This document shows positions 42,717-51,652 of a stretch of 64,000 nucleotides of DNA, piece after piece. Position numbers and translations under genes: made by a program. Positions within the stretch are counted from its first letter, which is position 1; each line of letters starts with the position of its first letter. The stretch spans positions 1 to 64,000 of the forward strand of contig CAYFOM010000008.1 of NCBI GenBank assembly GCA_964344765.1. Direction: 5' to 3'. The stretch comes from JACNIZ01 sp964344765. Its GTDB lineage: Bacteria; Planctomycetota; UBA1135. A model generated the notes under the pieces. That model was not told the origin of the DNA. It was given only the letters and a program-made list of their open reading frames with translations, and searched no databases.

Positions 42717-44495
42717 ATGACCAGGAGTTTCCGCCCCTCTTTCGTGAACATGGGTTCACAATTCCTTTTGGCATCCCTGGTGATCGCCGCAGTGGCTTGC
42801 CAAGGACCGCAAAAAAGCGACCCCAGTGGTGGCAACGGCCAGGGTTTGGCGGCGAATGGAGAGCTGTTCCCCGACTCCAATTCGGGTAGCGAGGCGGTGC
42901 AATCTGGGCCCAGTCTGCAGCAGTTGCGCGACCTCGCCGCGACCGCCGAAGACTTGAACGATGCGCTGACGGCGATGGATTCGACGTCGGATGCCCTGGA
43001 TCGCGAACCGGATTTCTGGGAGCTGTACGGCCAAACCAGCTTGAATTTCGCCCGCGCCGAAGAAGCCCGCGGCCGCACCGATGCGCTGGAAATCATGTAC
43101 AACGACGCCGAATACGCATTCCGGCGCCTGCGTGAGCTTGAACCAACGCGCGCATCTGGCTTACTGGGCCATATTTACAGTCTGCGCATGGTCGGGGACT
43201 TTGACGCTGCCTGGACTGCGTCGGAAGATGCGGTCTCTTGGGGCAAAGCGCATGACATGCCGTTGGACCTGGCCGAGGAGATCGGTCGCGCCGGCTTGGC
43301 CGTGGTCATCGAGGCTTTGCAGGCCGGTCAGCCAGTTCCGGCGGCTGCAGAAGCGGCCGAAACCCATCTCGAACGGGCAATCCAAGGCGGACACCAGAGT
43401 GCTACGGTGCCGTTGGCCGACCTATTGGCCTGGCAAGGGCGCAGTGAAGCCTCGCGCGAGGTGCTGATTGAAGCGCTGATCGCCAATCCGGGCAACGATT
43501 TGGCTGCGGGACGGCTGAAAAACCAAGCCCCGGGCGAGATTTTGTCGGTGGCGTGGCTGCGCATCGGCCGCTCCCACCCGGAAAACCCGTTGGTTCAGTG
43601 GCGTTTGGGCGAGGCTCTGTGGGCGAAATACTGGGTGCACCGCAATCAGCAGGACTATTTGCTGGCCCACGAGGCGCTCAATCGCGCCGAGGATAGCTTC
43701 CTCAACGCGATGGCACTCGAGCCGTCGTACCAGAGCTCGTGCCAGGATTGGCTGCACCTGATCCGCACCGGCCACGGCTGGCTTTATTGGATGCAAAGCC
43801 TGATCGACGACGCGGCAACCGCCTTTTTGGCGGCTCTGGAGGCCGATCCGGACCGACTCGAGGCCGAAGCCGTCGCCGAATCGCTGCGCCTCGGCATTTA
43901 TTCGGTGGAAGGCTATTTCTTCCAGGGCAACCGCCTCGACAAGGTCCGCGCCTTCCACGCTCGCTTGTTCAAAACCTACCAGGACAATGCCGACTGGACC
44001 AACAATTACGCCTTTGCCTGTAGAGACTTAGGCGTGATGAAGGCGCAGGAAGGTGAGCTCGACGAGGCACGCGTGCTTTTCAAAGAGTCGTGGACCGCCT
44101 ACAGCCGCACCGTCGAGCTGGCCCCGGATGACGTCCGCCTGGTCAATGACCGCGCGCTGATTTCGGTGTATTACCTCGACGAACACTTCGACGAGGCGGA
44201 ACGGGAGTTGCATAGAGCTATTGCGCTAGGCACCGAAGAGTGGAGTCAGCTCCCGGAAGATGTTCCCGCTGAGGAACGTCAAAACCTTGATGAAGCGATT
44301 GGTGACGCCTGGGAGAACCTCGCATACTTGGATGTGGTTCGCCGTCAGCGCACCGACCGCGCCGAGGAATACTTGGCGCAAGCCCTGAAACACTACCCCT
44401 TCGAGAACCGCGGCGGCGTGCAACGCATTCGCCAGGTTCTCGACCAGATGGCCCAGTCCAGCGACGATCAGGCCGACCAAGCCGAAGAAAAATGA
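42717..44495 (+). CDS. TPR-repeat lipoprotein or exported protein
   Basis: 592 residues from the ATG at 42717; a GTG at 42696 and ATG at 42750 are alternatives. The N-terminus is a signal with a lipobox-like IAAVACQG. The body is helical with TPR-like pairs (FWELYGQTSLNFARAEEARG, LLAHEALNRAEDSFLNAMAL, ELDEARVLFKESWTAYSRTV). Tetratricopeptide scaffolds mediate protein contacts; no catalytic domain is evident. The 3' end overlaps the next TPR gene by 4 bp (ATGA), so the pair is co-translated. Confidence 0.78.
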   Translation: MTRSFRPSFVNMGSQFLLASLVIAAVACQGPQKSDPSGGNGQGLAANGELFPDSNSGSEAVQSGPSLQQLRDLAATAEDLNDALTAMDSTSDALDREPDFWELYGQTSLNFARAEEARGRTDALEIMYNDAEYAFRRLRELEPTRASGLLGHIYSLRMVGDFDAAWTASEDAVSWGKAHDMPLDLAEEIGRAGLAVVIEALQAGQPVPAAAEAAETHLERAIQGGHQSATVPLADLLAWQGRSEASREVLIEALIANPGNDLAAGRLKNQAPGEILSVAWLRIGRSHPENPLVQWRLGEALWAKYWVHRNQQDYLLAHEALNRAEDSFLNAMALEPSYQSSCQDWLHLIRTGHGWLYWMQSLIDDAATAFLAALEADPDRLEAEAVAESLRLGIYSVEGYFFQGNRLDKVRAFHARLFKTYQDNADWTNNYAFACRDLGVMKAQEGELDEARVLFKESWTAYSRTVELAPDDVRLVNDRALISVYYLDEHFDEAERELHRAIALGTEEWSQLPEDVPAEERQNLDEAIGDAWENLAYLDVVRRQRTDRAEEYLAQALKHYPFENRGGVQRIRQVLDQMAQSSDDQADQAEEK

Positions 44496-45970
44496 TGATC
44501 CTCAGTACCCTGCTCCTGCTGTTCCCCCAGGCCGGTGACCTGGACAAAGCGCTGAAGTCCGCACAGCAAAAAGCGTCCGGCGGCGATTACGCCGGTGCCA
44601 TTGCCGCGCTCGAAGCCGCCGATGCCGAAAGCTGCAAGGATGGCAAAGTTTTGACCGCGCTCGGCACTTTCAAGCTGCGCAATACCGAAGTCGGCATCGC
44701 CAATGGCTCGCTGCGCGGATTGGAAATCAACGACGCCTTCAACGATGCGGCTTACTTCCTGGAATTGGCCAGTGAGCTGCCCGGCGCCGAACCCAGCACT
44801 TATGAGAACTGGTCGGAAGCCTTGCTGAATGGCGGCGACCGCAAAGCCGCATTGCGTGCCATCGAAGCCGGCGTGCAAGCTTTTACGGAAAGTGCCTCGG
44901 TTTATGCCCAGCGCGCTCGCATTCAAGTTGCCACCGCGCAAAACACCACCAAGGCAAGCACTAAAAAGTCCAGCTTTAACGCCGCAATTAAGGACTTTGA
45001 AATGGCCGCCAAGTTGGATAAGGCCAACGCTTGGTACAGCACCAAGGTAGGCGAAACCATCATCTTGGCCGAGTATGCCAAAGGGGAAAAAGCCAAGGTC
45101 GGCAAAGCCAAAAAAGATGCGGCCAAACATTGGGGCAACGCTTTAAAGCGCAACCAGGCCTCCGTCGACTTGAGCGCAATGTGCCAGTGGTTGGGAAGCG
45201 AGGCGGTGCCGCTACTCAAAAAGATCGATAAGTCCAAAGGCAAGGATGCAACCATGGTTTGGTATATGGGCTTCGCCGAGTATTCCAATCAACCGCGCAA
45301 TTGGGCGGAAGTCCGCACTCACTTTGAAAAAGCGTTGGAATTGCAGCCGTCAATGAGCAACTCGTACTTCTTCTTGGCGCAAGGTGCCTTTGATGAAGGC
45401 GTGCGCATTCAGAGCGAAGACAAGGATCAGCCACGTTCCACCAAGGCTTACCGCTACTCGGCCAACGCTTGGGCCAAGTACTTAGAGACCAACGGCCCGG
45501 GCCACGCTGCAGGTGTATTGGCTACGGCCGATGGCGGAACCGGCGCAATTGATCAGTTGAAGTGGTTGGCCGGCATTGCCGTTAACAACGGCGACGGCGA
45601 AAGTGCCATCACCATCAACAAGTGGATCACCACGTGCAAGCCGAACGACGTCGAAGCCTGGAATAACTTGGGCGTGATGTACCGCGACTTCGGCCAACCG
45701 GAAAAATCGCTTCCGGCTTATCAGCGTGCCGCCGAATTGAGCCCGGAAGACCCGCAGGTTCTGAATGACTGGGCGGTGATTTATCACTTCTACCTGAAGA
45801 CCGAAGACAAGAAAGCTTTGGACCTCTACCAGAAGGCGATCGACCTGGCCAATTCGATCTTGGAGCAACCGGGTTTGTCGGATGATACGCGCCAACGCAT
45901 GCGAGTTGCTCTGCGCGACGCCACCAATAACTTGGCGAAGCTGAAGAAAGGCAACCGCGTCAACGGTTAA
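44492..45970 (+). CDS. TPR-repeat exported protein
   Basis: 492 residues; the N-terminus MMILSTLLLLFPQAG is a short hydrophobic signal. TPR helices appear from about residue 20 (GDYAGAIAALEAADAESC) to the C-terminus (EAWNNLGVMYRDFGQPEKSLPAYQRA, LDLYQKAIDLANSIL), including a clean TPR near 385-425. It overlaps the preceding TPR gene by 4 bp. Both probably scaffold an envelope complex; the substrate is unknown. Confidence 0.8.
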   Translation: MMILSTLLLLFPQAGDLDKALKSAQQKASGGDYAGAIAALEAADAESCKDGKVLTALGTFKLRNTEVGIANGSLRGLEINDAFNDAAYFLELASELPGAEPSTYENWSEALLNGGDRKAALRAIEAGVQAFTESASVYAQRARIQVATAQNTTKASTKKSSFNAAIKDFEMAAKLDKANAWYSTKVGETIILAEYAKGEKAKVGKAKKDAAKHWGNALKRNQASVDLSAMCQWLGSEAVPLLKKIDKSKGKDATMVWYMGFAEYSNQPRNWAEVRTHFEKALELQPSMSNSYFFLAQGAFDEGVRIQSEDKDQPRSTKAYRYSANAWAKYLETNGPGHAAGVLATADGGTGAIDQLKWLAGIAVNNGDGESAITINKWITTCKPNDVEAWNNLGVMYRDFGQPEKSLPAYQRAAELSPEDPQVLNDWAVIYHFYLKTEDKKALDLYQKAIDLANSILEQPGLSDDTRQRMRVALRDATNNLAKLKKGNRVNG

Positions 45971-45983
45971 CCCCAACAGGAAA

Positions 45984-46020
45984 AGCCCGCCGGCGGCTGG
46001 AAAAAGCCGTTCGGCGGGCT
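45984..46020 (+). terminator. Stable hairpin after the TPR operon
   Basis: The inverted repeat AGCCCGCC..CGGCT / AGCCG..CGGCGGGCT around a GGAAAA loop begins 14 bp past the TPR gene stop. No strong U tract follows (GTTAGAAT), so termination is plausible but weak. It is immediately upstream of trkA. Confidence 0.55.
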
Positions 46021-46034
46021 GTTAGAATCAGCGC

Positions 46035-47390
46035 ATGCGAGTCCTCATCGGCGGCGAAGATGGCTTGGCCGTGCGTTTGGCCGAAGCCTTGATGGCCGAA
46101 CATGAAGTGGTTCTGCTGGCTCCGGAAAGCGCGCGTGGCCCACGCTTTGACAAGCTTGACGTAGAAATCCGATGGGGTTCTTGTTCGTCCAGCTCCACAC
46201 TTGAAGCAGCCGGTATTGACCAAGTCGACTTTTTCATTGCGTGTACGCCAGTAGACGAGCGCAACCTAGTGGCCTGCGCAGCCGCCAAACGACTAGGCGC
46301 CAAGTCGGTGATTTGCTTTCTGCGCCGTCACGATGTGCAGTCATCGGAAAAAGAAGCTGCCAAGCTGGCTCACTCCCTGGGCATTGATCAGGTCATCCTG
46401 CCGGCCGAACGGCTAGCGCAGGAAATTCTTCGAATCGTCATGGTTCCCGGAGCACTCGACGTCGAAGCCTTTGTTGGTGGACGCGTTCGATTGGTCAAAA
46501 AGGAAGTGGCTGAAGGTTCTTACATTGCGTCGGCACCGTTGCGCCAAATTGGCGTGCCCAAAGGCGTGGTGTTGGTCTTGTGCCAACGCGGCGACGAACA
46601 ATTCATTCCGAAAGGCGACACCCATTTCCTGCCGGGTGACCGCATTACCGCGATTGGCAACCTCAAGGGCATTAATCGCATGTTGGCCAAGTATCTGCGC
46701 GATCCAAGGCGATCGGATCCGCGCCGCGCCACAATCGTCGGCGGCGGTGTCGTCGGCACGACGGTCGCGAATGGCTTGCATGCCGCCGGCTGGGCAACAA
46801 AGGTCATCGAGGCCAATCGCCAGCGCGCCGAAGAAATCGCTCAAACTGTTGGTGGCTTAGTTTTGCACGGCGATGGCACCGACCTGGAGTTGCTGGAATC
46901 GGAACAGATCGGCAGTGAACCCGTCCTGATCGCGGTCACCAGTAATGACGAGGTCAATTTGTTGGTGTCACTGCTCGCCAAGCAAGAAGGCGTACCGCGT
47001 ATTGTCACTCGCGCCGACCGAGCAACCAATGAACGCTTGTTTGAAAAGGTCGGCATCGACGTGGTTCGATCGGCCCAAGGCGCCGCCATTGGCTCGGTCG
47101 CTCGACGCGTCAATCGCTCCAGCCAGGAGTTGATCGCCGAGCTGGAGCACGGCGACATGAAAGTGCTGCGGCTTAGCGTTTCGGAAGAGTTTCCGCCGAC
47201 CGCCTTGCATGAAATGAGCGCGCCGGTGTTCGCCATCGTCGGTGCCATTCTTCGCGGCGATGAAATCATCATCCCGCAAGGCCGCGACGAAATTCTCCCT
47301 CACGACAGCTTGCTGGTCATTTGCACAGCCGAAGCCGAAGAAGAAACGCGCAACTTCTTCCGCAATTTCACTCGCGCACCGGAAGCCTAA
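46035..47390 (+). CDS. trkA: Trk potassium uptake regulatory protein TrkA
   Basis: Cytoplasmic gating subunit of Trk K+ uptake, 451 residues with two RCK halves. The first Rossmann site reads VLIGGEDGLAVRLAEAL, lacking GxGxxG, and its beta2 acidic residue is missing (VVLLAPES). The second is intact: TIVGGGVVGTTVANGL with KVIEAN. RCK-C stretches such as FIPKGDTHFLPGDRITAIG are present in both halves. It lies 14 bp upstream of trkH, so the pair forms a unit. Confidence 0.93.
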   Translation: MRVLIGGEDGLAVRLAEALMAEHEVVLLAPESARGPRFDKLDVEIRWGSCSSSSTLEAAGIDQVDFFIACTPVDERNLVACAAAKRLGAKSVICFLRRHDVQSSEKEAAKLAHSLGIDQVILPAERLAQEILRIVMVPGALDVEAFVGGRVRLVKKEVAEGSYIASAPLRQIGVPKGVVLVLCQRGDEQFIPKGDTHFLPGDRITAIGNLKGINRMLAKYLRDPRRSDPRRATIVGGGVVGTTVANGLHAAGWATKVIEANRQRAEEIAQTVGGLVLHGDGTDLELLESEQIGSEPVLIAVTSNDEVNLLVSLLAKQEGVPRIVTRADRATNERLFEKVGIDVVRSAQGAAIGSVARRVNRSSQELIAELEHGDMKVLRLSVSEEFPPTALHEMSAPVFAIVGAILRGDEIIIPQGRDEILPHDSLLVICTAEAEEETRNFFRNFTRAPEA

Positions 47391-47404
47391 ACGCAGCCTA
47401 GCTC

Positions 47405-48877
47405 TTGCGTATCGCCCAAGTCCTCGGTGTCATCGGCAAGTTGCTGAGATTCTTTTGTCTCGGCTTCCTGCCGCCGATGCTGCTGGCTTTGTGGGACGGC
47501 TATCTCGGCGTTGCCGGTGAATACGAAGCGGCTGGGCACTTCGCCATAGCTCTTCTGGCAACTTATGCCGCCGGCACCCTATTTGCCAAAACTGCACCGG
47601 TCATTCCCAACTTCCGCCGCTCCGAAGCATTGGCGGTGGTCGCCGGCTCGTGGCTGGTGATTTCCCATTTCGCTGCGATCCCCTACTTCTTTGCCGGGCT
47701 GGGCTACGCCGACGCGTTTTTTGAATCGATGTCGGGTTTCACCACTACCGGTGCAACCATCCTGCAGGACTTCAGCCAATACGGCCGATCCTTCTTCCTA
47801 TGGCGCAGCATGACACAGTGGTTCGGCGGCTTGGGCGTAATTGCGCTGTTCGTTGTTGTCCTGCCGCAGCTGGGCATCGCCGGTCGCCAACTGCTGTTCG
47901 CCGAGTCCAGCACGGCCCCCAACGAAGTGGTCAGCTCGCGGGTGCGCGAGTCGGCGCGCAAGCTGTGGGTGCTTTATGTAGCCCTCACCATCGCGTTGGT
48001 AGCGGCGCTCATGTTGGGCGCCAATTTCACCATCTTCGACGCAGTCTGCCACGCGTTAACCACGATGTCGGCCGGTGGTTTCTCACCCAATGGTGCTTCC
48101 ATAGCCGGATACGAGAACCCTGTTGCCGAGTGGATCTTGATTCCCTTTATGCTGCTTGCCGGCACCAGCTTCCCGTTGCTTTGGGTTGGCTTGTCGCGCA
48201 GTCCAGGTGAGGTTTGGCGCGACGGTGAATTCCGCCTTTACATCCTGGTCACCCTTTTCATCACCTTAGGCCTGGCCTTGATCCTGGCCGGCGGCGTACC
48301 GAAGGAAGAGCAAATTCGCCAGGGTGCCTTCCAAGCTGCCAGTCTGATCTCCAGCACCGGCTACGCCTCGACCGATTACAACCTATGGGGCGACGGGGCC
48401 AAGGTCTTACTGATCATCATCATGCTAGTCGGCGGTTGCGCCGGTTCGGCCGCGGGTGGACAAAAAGCCATCCGCAACCTGTTCGGTGTGAAATACATCT
48501 GGCGCGAAATTACCCGCTCCCTGCATCCACGTGCGGTGTTGCCGTTGCGTCACAAAGGACGCGCCATTCCAGAGCCCATTCTGCGCGCGGTCCTCAACCT
48601 GATCGGCCTTTACCTGCTGCTGTATTTGTTCTTCGGCAGCGTATTGGTGCTGATGGGTGCCGAAATGGTCACCGGCTTTACCGCGTCATTGGCCTGCTTA
48701 GGCAACATCGGACCGGGTTTCAACGAGGTCGGCCCGATGGGCAACTTCGCCGGCTTCCAACCGGCCGCCAAGATCTTGCTGTCGATCGCCATGTGGCTAG
48801 GCCGCTTGGAAATCGTCACTGTGCTTGCACTGCTCCACCCCGATGTGTGGAAGCGGTTGCAATGGCGCGGGCGTTAA
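47405..48877 (+). CDS. trkH: Trk potassium uptake membrane subunit TrkH
   Basis: K+-translocating subunit of about 10 transmembrane segments, 490 residues. The four selectivity-filter loops are visible: FFESMSGFTTTGATIL, CHALTTMSAGGFSPNG, ASLISSTGYASTDYN and ASLACLGNIGPGFNEVG. The start is a TTG at 47405, 14 bp after trkA; no ATG lies near the expected N-terminus. The 3' end overlaps the convergent nitronate monooxygenase gene by 4 bp. Confidence 0.94.
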   Translation: MRIAQVLGVIGKLLRFFCLGFLPPMLLALWDGYLGVAGEYEAAGHFAIALLATYAAGTLFAKTAPVIPNFRRSEALAVVAGSWLVISHFAAIPYFFAGLGYADAFFESMSGFTTTGATILQDFSQYGRSFFLWRSMTQWFGGLGVIALFVVVLPQLGIAGRQLLFAESSTAPNEVVSSRVRESARKLWVLYVALTIALVAALMLGANFTIFDAVCHALTTMSAGGFSPNGASIAGYENPVAEWILIPFMLLAGTSFPLLWVGLSRSPGEVWRDGEFRLYILVTLFITLGLALILAGGVPKEEQIRQGAFQAASLISSTGYASTDYNLWGDGAKVLLIIIMLVGGCAGSAAGGQKAIRNLFGVKYIWREITRSLHPRAVLPLRHKGRAIPEPILRAVLNLIGLYLLLYLFFGSVLVLMGAEMVTGFTASLACLGNIGPGFNEVGPMGNFAGFQPAAKILLSIAMWLGRLEIVTVLALLHPDVWKRLQWRGR

Positions 48878-50349
48878 ACCAGCAAGATTGATTCGACGCG
48901 CTTAGGCAAGGGAGTTTCTTCGCGCCTGCCCTCAAGCACTTCGAGCACATCCAACGCGTTGTAACTGGACTTGCCTGGCGGCAAGTATTTGGCGATTTCG
49001 GCAACCGCGTCGCCTGAGGTCACCAGCACCGGCTCGTGGTAGTCGTCCTTCTTGGCCAAGCGAATGCCAAGGGCCGACCCCAATGCATTGCACAAACACA
49101 AACGGCCTTCCAACTCTTCCGGCTTACCGCCCTTCTTTAACCAAGCGGCTTCCGGCTCGGATGGACAACGGTAACCCAACTTGCCGTCTTCGCGCTTGTA
49201 CAAATGGCGCAGATAACCGAGGTCGCAAACTCGCGGCCGTTCGGCAACGACTTTTTCATCCGACAAAGAGCCTTCGACGGGTACCACCTTGAACGGGAAG
49301 CCGGTAGGAGAGGCACGGCCATCCGTCTTGACCCGCAGCTGGCCGGTTTTGGATTGGGCCAAAACTGCGGCACGGATCTCGGGAGTGAAGCCCGATTCGT
49401 CGGCGTAGGCAAAGGCGGTACCCACTTGGATCCCTTGCGCGCCCTCTTCGACGGCTTTGACTAAGCCGGCACGGTCGCCGTATCCGCCGGCCATCCAGAA
49501 CGGCAGACCAAACCGTTTAAAGGCTTTGGGCGCGGCAAAGTCGCGATCCGAATAGGTCGGCTCGCCCTCATCGGTCAGCTCTTGGTTGCCGCGCGGCGGA
49601 GCATTGTGGCCACCTGCAACCGGAGTCTCGACGATGAAGCCATCGATCGGCCCAGTAGCGCGCTTGATCAGCACGTTTGCAGTCACCGGCGTGGTGACAA
49701 TGGGGAAGAATTTCGGCAGTTTCAACGGCGCCCAATCCTTTGCCATCGGCAAAACCGCCTGCGGGTCAAAGGTGGTGTAGTGACGCTCGCCGGGTTCTGC
49801 GCCGGCGACTTCCAACGGATACTTGGCTTCGCTGTGAGTCACATAAGACGCCAATACGCCTGGGACATGAATCGGAATGCCGGCGCCCATGATGACGACG
49901 TCGACATCGGCCAGCATGGCGCCATACAACGACGGCAAGTTCGGCAACGGCGTCTTCTCGAGCGAATTGACACCGACCATGTTGTCGTGACCTTCTTTGG
50001 CCAGCCACACCTCAGCGAAGTTGGCGGCGACGGTCACCTCCAGCATGTGCTGAGAAGTGTTTAGCGAATAAAACTTGGTGTGCGGTGTCGGTTTGTCGGT
50101 TCCGCCTTCATTGAAATATTTATCCAGCAGCCTCTGGACCACATCTTGATCGGGGAAATGCGAAAGGGCGCGCCGATAATGGCCGCCCTCGTCCCCTTTC
50201 CAAAGTCCATGCATCAGCGCAATCGCCACGCCAGTGCCCGACACCACGCCGAGGTTGCCAGTGGCGGATACGGCGTGCGCCAACTTCCAACCGGAAATGG
50301 CGACCCCCATCCCTCCCTGGATGATTTGAGGCCAGGCTTGATTTTGCAT
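48874..50349 (-). CDS. Nitronate monooxygenase-family flavoprotein
   Basis: FMN-dependent TIM-barrel oxidoreductase of the nitronate monooxygenase family (related to enoyl-ACP reductases FabK/PfaD). QIIQGGMGVAISGWKLAHAV at the N-terminus, VETPVAGGHNAPPRGN (with the family catalytic histidine in GGH) and FWMAGGYGDRAGLVKAVEEGAQGIQVGTAFA are characteristic. It has 491 residues, longer than the classical 350-residue enzyme, with a C-terminal extension (CLCNALGSALGI). The reaction is not certain; it lies 80 bp after kbl, in the hem run. Confidence 0.82.
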   Translation of the reverse strand: MQNQAWPQIIQGGMGVAISGWKLAHAVSATGNLGVVSGTGVAIALMHGLWKGDEGGHYRRALSHFPDQDVVQRLLDKYFNEGGTDKPTPHTKFYSLNTSQHMLEVTVAANFAEVWLAKEGHDNMVGVNSLEKTPLPNLPSLYGAMLADVDVVIMGAGIPIHVPGVLASYVTHSEAKYPLEVAGAEPGERHYTTFDPQAVLPMAKDWAPLKLPKFFPIVTTPVTANVLIKRATGPIDGFIVETPVAGGHNAPPRGNQELTDEGEPTYSDRDFAAPKAFKRFGLPFWMAGGYGDRAGLVKAVEEGAQGIQVGTAFAYADESGFTPEIRAAVLAQSKTGQLRVKTDGRASPTGFPFKVVPVEGSLSDEKVVAERPRVCDLGYLRHLYKREDGKLGYRCPSEPEAAWLKKGGKPEELEGRLCLCNALGSALGIRLAKKDDYHEPVLVTSGDAVAEIAKYLPPGKSSYNALDVLEVLEGRREETPLPKRVESILLV

Positions 50350-50360
50350 GTTGATTAATT

Positions 50361-50403
50361 GGGAACGACGGATTTCCCTTTTCGTTAGCGGGAACTTGTT
50401 CCC
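50361..50403. promoter_or_regulatory. Two inverted repeats upstream of the nitronate monooxygenase gene
   Basis: GGGAA...TTCCC (50361-50378) and the 14-bp palindrome GGGAACTTGTTCCC (50390-50403) lie in the 80-bp gap between kbl and the nitronate monooxygenase gene. The shared GGGAA/TTCCC half-sites suggest an operator or an attenuating structure. Neither is followed by a strong U tract. Confidence 0.4.
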
Positions 50404-50429
50404 ATTTGATCCGGCGTCACGGATCGAGG

Positions 50430-51638
50430 TTAGCTGACAACGCCGTACTTCTTACCCACCTTAACGAAGGCGTCTACAGCTTTTTGGAGGTGTTCTTGTT
50501 TGTGAGCGGCAGAAATTTGGACGCGAATGCGGGCTTGCCCTTTCGGCACCACCGGATAAGAAAAACCGATGACGTAAATGCCCTCGTCCAAAAGATCCCT
50601 GGCCATGTCGGCCGCAAGCTTGGCGTCGCCCAACATGATGGGAACAATTGGGTGCACGCCTTCCTTAATCGCGAAACCAGCGTCGGTCATCGCTTTTCGG
50701 AACCACATTGTATTGCTTTCAAGGCGATCGCGCAGTTCGGTGGTTGCCGACAAGCGATCAAACACCGCGATGCTGGCGGCAACGATTGGTGGCGCCACCG
50801 AGTTCGAGAACAAGTAAGGACGCGAACGGTTACGAAGCGTTTCAATGATGACCTTGGAAGCACATGTGTATCCGCCAGATGCGCCGCCGAGCGCCTTGCC
50901 CAATGTGCTGGTGATGATGTGGACTCGCCCCATCACGCCACAGTGTTCATGCGTTCCTTTGCCGTTTTCGCCCATGAAACCGGTGGAATGGCTGTCGTCG
51001 ACGTGAACCAACGCGCCGTACTTTTCGGCCAAGTCGCATACCGCTTCAAGATCGGCAACGTATCCGTCCATCGAAAACGCGCCGTCGGTGGTAATGAGAA
51101 TGCGTCGCGCTCCACCATCCACCGCTTCCTTCAAACAATTTTCTAATTCTTCCATATTTCGGTTGGCGTAGCGGAAACGCTTGGCCTTGCACAGGCGCAC
51201 ACCGTCGATAATGGAAGCGTGGTTCAACGCATCGGAAATGACTGCGTCTTCCGGTCCGAGCAAGGTTTCAAACAAGCCACCGTTGGCGTCGAAACACGAG
51301 GTGTAAAGAATGGTGTCTTCAAAGCCGAGGAAGTCGCTGATCTTCTCTTCGAGCTCCTTGTGAATGTCCTGAGTTCCACAAATAAAGCGTACCGACGACA
51401 TTCCGAAGCCGCGTTCGTCCAAACATTGATGCGCCGCTTCAATCAGCGCTTGATCATCGGACAAACCCAGATAATTATTCGCGCAAAAGTTGATGACCTC
51501 TTCGCCCGAAGACACGCGAATAGCGGCATCTTGCGGCGTGACGATAATGCGCTCGTCCTTATAAAGACCGGCAGCGCGAATTTCCGCCAGTTCTTGTTCT
51601 AGTTGAGCCTCGAATGGGGTTTGGGTCGCTTCGGTCAT
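50430..51638 (-). CDS. kbl: Glycine C-acetyltransferase (2-amino-3-ketobutyrate CoA ligase)
   Basis: PLP enzyme converting 2-amino-3-ketobutyrate and CoA to glycine and acetyl-CoA, the second step of threonine breakdown. Near-full-length likeness to E. coli Kbl: NFCANNYLGLSDD, FGMSSVRFICGTQDIHKELE, VDDSHSTGFMGENGKG and the PLP lysine in TSTLGKALGGASGGY. The ATG at 51638 gives 402 residues; earlier codons are rejected. It lies 14 bp after hemY, and the partner tdh is about 10 kb away across the hem block. Its family also contains 5-aminolevulinate synthase, but the motifs are Kbl's. Confidence 0.95.
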   Translation of the reverse strand: MTEATQTPFEAQLEQELAEIRAAGLYKDERIIVTPQDAAIRVSSGEEVINFCANNYLGLSDDQALIEAAHQCLDERGFGMSSVRFICGTQDIHKELEEKISDFLGFEDTILYTSCFDANGGLFETLLGPEDAVISDALNHASIIDGVRLCKAKRFRYANRNMEELENCLKEAVDGGARRILITTDGAFSMDGYVADLEAVCDLAEKYGALVHVDDSHSTGFMGENGKGTHEHCGVMGRVHIITSTLGKALGGASGGYTCASKVIIETLRNRSRPYLFSNSVAPPIVAASIAVFDRLSATTELRDRLESNTMWFRKAMTDAGFAIKEGVHPIVPIMLGDAKLAADMARDLLDEGIYVIGFSYPVVPKGQARIRVQISAAHKQEHLQKAVDAFVKVGKKYGVVS

Positions 51639-51652
51639 GGCGCAGGATTCTA

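Noticed and set aside
50430..51638. 5-aminolevulinate synthase instead of Kbl
   Set aside because: The family is shared, but the sequence motifs match E. coli Kbl throughout, and the C5 genes hemA and hemL already supply 5-aminolevulinate.
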